7,506 nucleotides of DNA, from positions 1 through 7,506 of the forward strand of contig CAZYXO010000052.1 of assembly GCA_964651315.1 (NCBI GenBank), given 5' to 3'. The DNA comes from CAZYXO01 sp964651315. GTDB lineage: Bacteria > Bacillota_I > Bacilli_A > RF39 > UBA660. Positions within the stretch are counted from its first letter, which is position 1. Each line of letters opens with the position of its first letter. Both the position numbers and the translations under genes were made by a program. The notes beneath the pieces were generated by a model that was not told the origin of the DNA, did no database searches, and saw nothing but the letters and a program-made list of their open reading frames with translations. Positions 5,973 through 7,506 of this stretch are shown here, piece after piece.

Positions 5973-6857
5973 ATGAATTTATGGAACAATAGACATTGGA
6001 AACCAATGTTACTTAAAGAAACAGATAAACCATTTAACTCTGATGAATATCTTTTTGAAATTAAATTAGATGGAGTTAGAGCAATTATCTTTGCAAGTCC
6101 AAATGAAGTTAAAATAATGAATAGAAAATATAATGATATTACCCATTTATATCCAGAATTACAAAAAATAAAAGAATTAGTTAAAGAAAATACAATATTT
6201 GATGGTGAAATAGTAACATTTGAAAATGATAAACCTTCATTTCAAAAATTACAAGAAAGAACACATTTAAAAGATAAAAAGAAAATTGAATATCAAAGTA
6301 TTAATAATCCAGTTATATTTATATGTTTCGATGTAATTTATAAAGGCAAAAATTTAACTCATTTATCTTTATTAAAAAGAAAGCAAATATTAAAAGAATT
6401 TAAAGAAAACGAATATTTTTCTAAATTATCTCATATAGAAAATGATGGCATAGAACTATTTAAAAAAATTAAAAAGCGTAATTTAGAAGGAATAGTCGCT
6501 AAATTAAAAAACAGTTTATATGAAATTGATATTCGTACTAATAATTGGTTAAAAATAAAAAATTTGTATAAAGAAAAATTTATAATTGGTGGATATATTG
6601 AACGAAAAACAAATATTGTATCCTTAGTATTAGGTGAATATCGTAATAATTATTTATATTATGTTGGTAAAGTAACCATTACTAAACAAAATAGTTTATA
6701 TAAAAAAATAGTAAAAATGAAGATTAAAACAAATAATTTTATTAATTATGAAGATGATAATGTTACATTTATAAAACCAGAATTAGAGTGTTATGCTGAA
6801 TATTTAGAAAGAACAGAAAATAATCATTTAAGACAGCCTGTATATCGTGAAAAATAA
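5973..6857 (+). CDS. ligD: LigD-type ATP-dependent DNA ligase (NHEJ)
   Basis: The protein is 294 aa and seals breaks held by Ku, using ATP. All nucleotidyltransferase motifs are present: motif I FEIKLDGVRA with catalytic Lys31 and Arg36; Ia NRKYNDIT (50-57); III FDGEIV (76-81) followed by PSFQKLQER; IIIa FICFDVIY (116-123); IV LEGIVAK (171-177); V WLKIKN (192-197) with Lys194 and Lys196; and the OB-fold C-terminus with E-C-YAEYLERTENNHLRQPVYR, the LigD form of motif VI. The length equals the ligase domain alone; the polymerase and phosphoesterase domains of many LigD proteins are absent, and no separate gene for them is in view. The ATG directly follows the ku stop (TAAATG), with AGAGGG inside the ku end as ribosome binding site. 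An alternative label is ATP-dependent DNA ligase of unknown partner, but the ku neighbour makes NHEJ clear. Confidence 0.95.
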   Translation: MNLWNNRHWKPMLLKETDKPFNSDEYLFEIKLDGVRAIIFASPNEVKIMNRKYNDITHLYPELQKIKELVKENTIFDGEIVTFENDKPSFQKLQERTHLKDKKKIEYQSINNPVIFICFDVIYKGKNLTHLSLLKRKQILKEFKENEYFSKLSHIENDGIELFKKIKKRNLEGIVAKLKNSLYEIDIRTNNWLKIKNLYKEKFIIGGYIERKTNIVSLVLGEYRNNYLYYVGKVTITKQNSLYKKIVKMKIKTNNFINYEDDNVTFIKPELECYAEYLERTENNHLRQPVYREK

Positions 6858-6906
6858 AATATTTTAACAAAAATTATGGTATTATTAATATAAGGAGTAG
6901 ATTAAA

Positions 6907-7149
6907 ATGCCAAAATGGAATGATAAAATAAGTGAAACATATGGAAGTAGAATCATTAGAAGTTTAATATTTTCGAGTGTATGGGCAATTGGTTTAACTT
7001 TAATATGTTGTGGAGAAAAAGGATTATTTACAAAAGCATTACCTAACTTTAAAATACATCCACTTGCATTTCTTTTATTTGTTTTTCTAATGTTATCCAT
7101 TGTTAAATGTACTATTGAAACTACAATTTCGATAATGAAAAAAGATTAA
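6907..7149 (+). CDS. Small two-TM protein of unknown function
   Basis: This 80-aa frame has AAGGAG (6893-6898) 8 nt before the ATG, so it is probably translated. Residues 1-16 are polar; hydrophobic segments at about 17-35 (with ICC) and about 52-72 (PLAFLLFVFLMLSIV) flank a short basic loop. I do not recognise a family. It lies 49 nt after the ligase gene and just before the clpB promoter. A possible extended -10 (TGGTATTAT, 6877-6885) lies upstream, but a start there would leave almost no leader, so co-transcription with ku-ligD is equally likely. A minus-strand frame over the same bases lacks a ribosome binding site and was taken as its shadow. Confidence 0.7.
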   Translation: MPKWNDKISETYGSRIIRSLIFSSVWAIGLTLICCGEKGLFTKALPNFKIHPLAFLLFVFLMLSIVKCTIETTISIMKKD

Positions 7150-7165
7150 GATAAAATTATATAAA

Positions 7166-7192
7166 TTAGCACTTCATATTGACAAGTGCTAA
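7166..7192 (+). promoter_or_regulatory. CIRCE operator (HrcA binding site)
   Basis: TTAGCACTT-N9-AAGTGCTAA is the CIRCE inverted repeat (consensus TTAGCACTC-N9-GAGTGCTAA) with one symmetric change in each arm (C to T and G to A), so the 9-bp arms still pair perfectly. CIRCE is bound by the heat-shock repressor HrcA. It overlaps the -35 box of the promoter for the Clp gene, the expected place for repression. Confidence 0.95.
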
Positions 7193-7206
7193 TTTTTGAG
7201 TATAAT
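7179..7206 (+). promoter_or_regulatory. Sigma-A promoter of the clpB gene
   Basis: TTGACA (7179-7184), a 16-nt spacer and TATAAT (7201-7206) are both perfect hexamers. The -35 lies within CIRCE. Transcription should start near 7213, leaving a very short leader that holds the AAAGGGTG ribosome binding site (7215-7222). Confidence 0.85.
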
Positions 7207-7229
7207 AACTTATGAAAGGGTGATTATTT

Positions 7230-7506
7230 ATGTATAATCAAAATAATGAAGAAGAAAATGTTTTAGAAAAGTATGGTAGAAATATTAATACTGCTGTTTT
7301 AGAACATAAAATAGATCCAGTTATAGGGCGTGATGAAGAAATCAGAAATATTACGAGAATTTTATCGCGAAAAACAAAGAATAATCCAGTATTAATTGGT
7401 GAACCAGGTGTTGGTAAAACAGCAATTGTTGAAGGACTTGCTTTAAAAATTGCAAAAGAAGAAGTTCCTCAAGGTTTACTTAAAAAAAGAGTTTTAGTTT
7501 TGGATT
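7230..7506 (+). CDS. clpB: ClpB-like AAA+ disaggregase lacking the N-domain (partial)
   Basis: The first 92 codons are visible; the gene runs off the window. The start is ATG 7230, 7 nt after AAAGGGTG. After about 10 polar residues the sequence enters the first AAA+ module of Clp/Hsp100 ATPases: LEKYGRNINTAVLEHKIDPVIGRDEEI, then RILSRKTKNNPVLI, Walker A GEPGVGKT (57-64, Lys63), AIVEGLALKIA and VPQGLLKKRVLVLD. ClpB normally has an N-terminal domain of about 150 residues before this point; here a promoter and CIRCE leave no room for it, so the protein starts at the nucleotide-binding domain, as in N-domain-less forms. ClpB resolves protein aggregates with DnaK. ClpE or ClpL are alternatives, since the middle and second AAA+ domains are not visible. 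HrcA/CIRCE control fits a heat-shock chaperone. Confidence 0.8.
   Translation, partial: MYNQNNEEENVLEKYGRNINTAVLEHKIDPVIGRDEEIRNITRILSRKTKNNPVLIGEPGVGKTAIVEGLALKIAKEEVPQGLLKKRVLVLD

Noticed and set aside
6885..7100. Minus-strand frame of 71 codons opposite the small two-TM gene
   Set aside because: The plus-strand frame has AAGGAG at proper spacing; the minus frame has none.
1638..7149. Mycoplasma-type code with TGA as Trp
   Set aside because: Full-length families are intact using TGG for Trp and no gene needs read-through of TGA, so the standard bacterial code fits even though all stops seen are TAA or TAG.
7212..7223. Three-codon ATG AAA GGG TGA mini-ORF before clpB
   Set aside because: It lies at the predicted transcription start and coincides with the ribosome binding site; chance is the best explanation.

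Overview
The window looks like a stretch of chromosome from a very AT-rich, low-G+C Bacillota, probably a Bacilli/Mollicutes-like or Erysipelotrichia-like lineage. This is inferred from the strong A+T bias, AGGAGG-type ribosome binding sites ahead of most genes, short intergenic gaps, TAA/TAG stops, a CIRCE heat-shock operator and the protein families present. Trp is encoded by TGG in intact reading frames, so the standard bacterial code applies, not the TGA=Trp code of Mycoplasma. Species cannot be named from the sequence.

Layout. (1) Bases 1-197 hold a possible 27-residue minus-strand ORF with a good ribosome binding site, which may be a gene remnant, and AT-rich inverted repeats. (2) Bases 198-1512, minus strand, encode a 12-TM membrane protein whose C-terminal LuxR-type helix-turn-helix is complete but lies in another frame because of one extra base near 363-364. 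Without that base the protein would be about 437 aa: a membrane-embedded one-component transcription regulator. (3) A divergent region with a GC-rich hairpin precedes a three-gene plus-strand cluster (1638-4226): a small lipoprotein, a DUF4870/Tic20-like membrane protein, and a 543-aa secreted protein with an NPNTN sortase-like cell-wall sorting signal. It closes with a strong intrinsic terminator. (4) A consensus promoter drives a 279-aa ArsP_2-type metal efflux permease (4337-5176), followed on the same strand by a minimal non-homologous end-joining pair: Ku (5229-5972) and a stand-alone LigD-type ATP-dependent DNA ligase (5973-6857), which abut with no gap. (5) A small two-TM protein of unknown function (6907-7149) follows. 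(6) The window ends in the first 92 codons of an AAA+ Clp ATPase, most likely ClpB lacking its N-terminal domain, behind a sigma-A promoter overlapped by CIRCE, so HrcA repression is expected.

How the genes may work together. The split membrane LuxR protein is a natural candidate regulator of the divergent envelope operon. Ku and the ligase form a two-protein double-strand-break repair system without the LigD polymerase or phosphoesterase domains. The permease upstream could share a transcript with them, but a functional link is only inference. The clpB unit is an independent heat-shock gene. No CRISPR array, tRNA, rRNA, insertion sequence or phage gene was seen.
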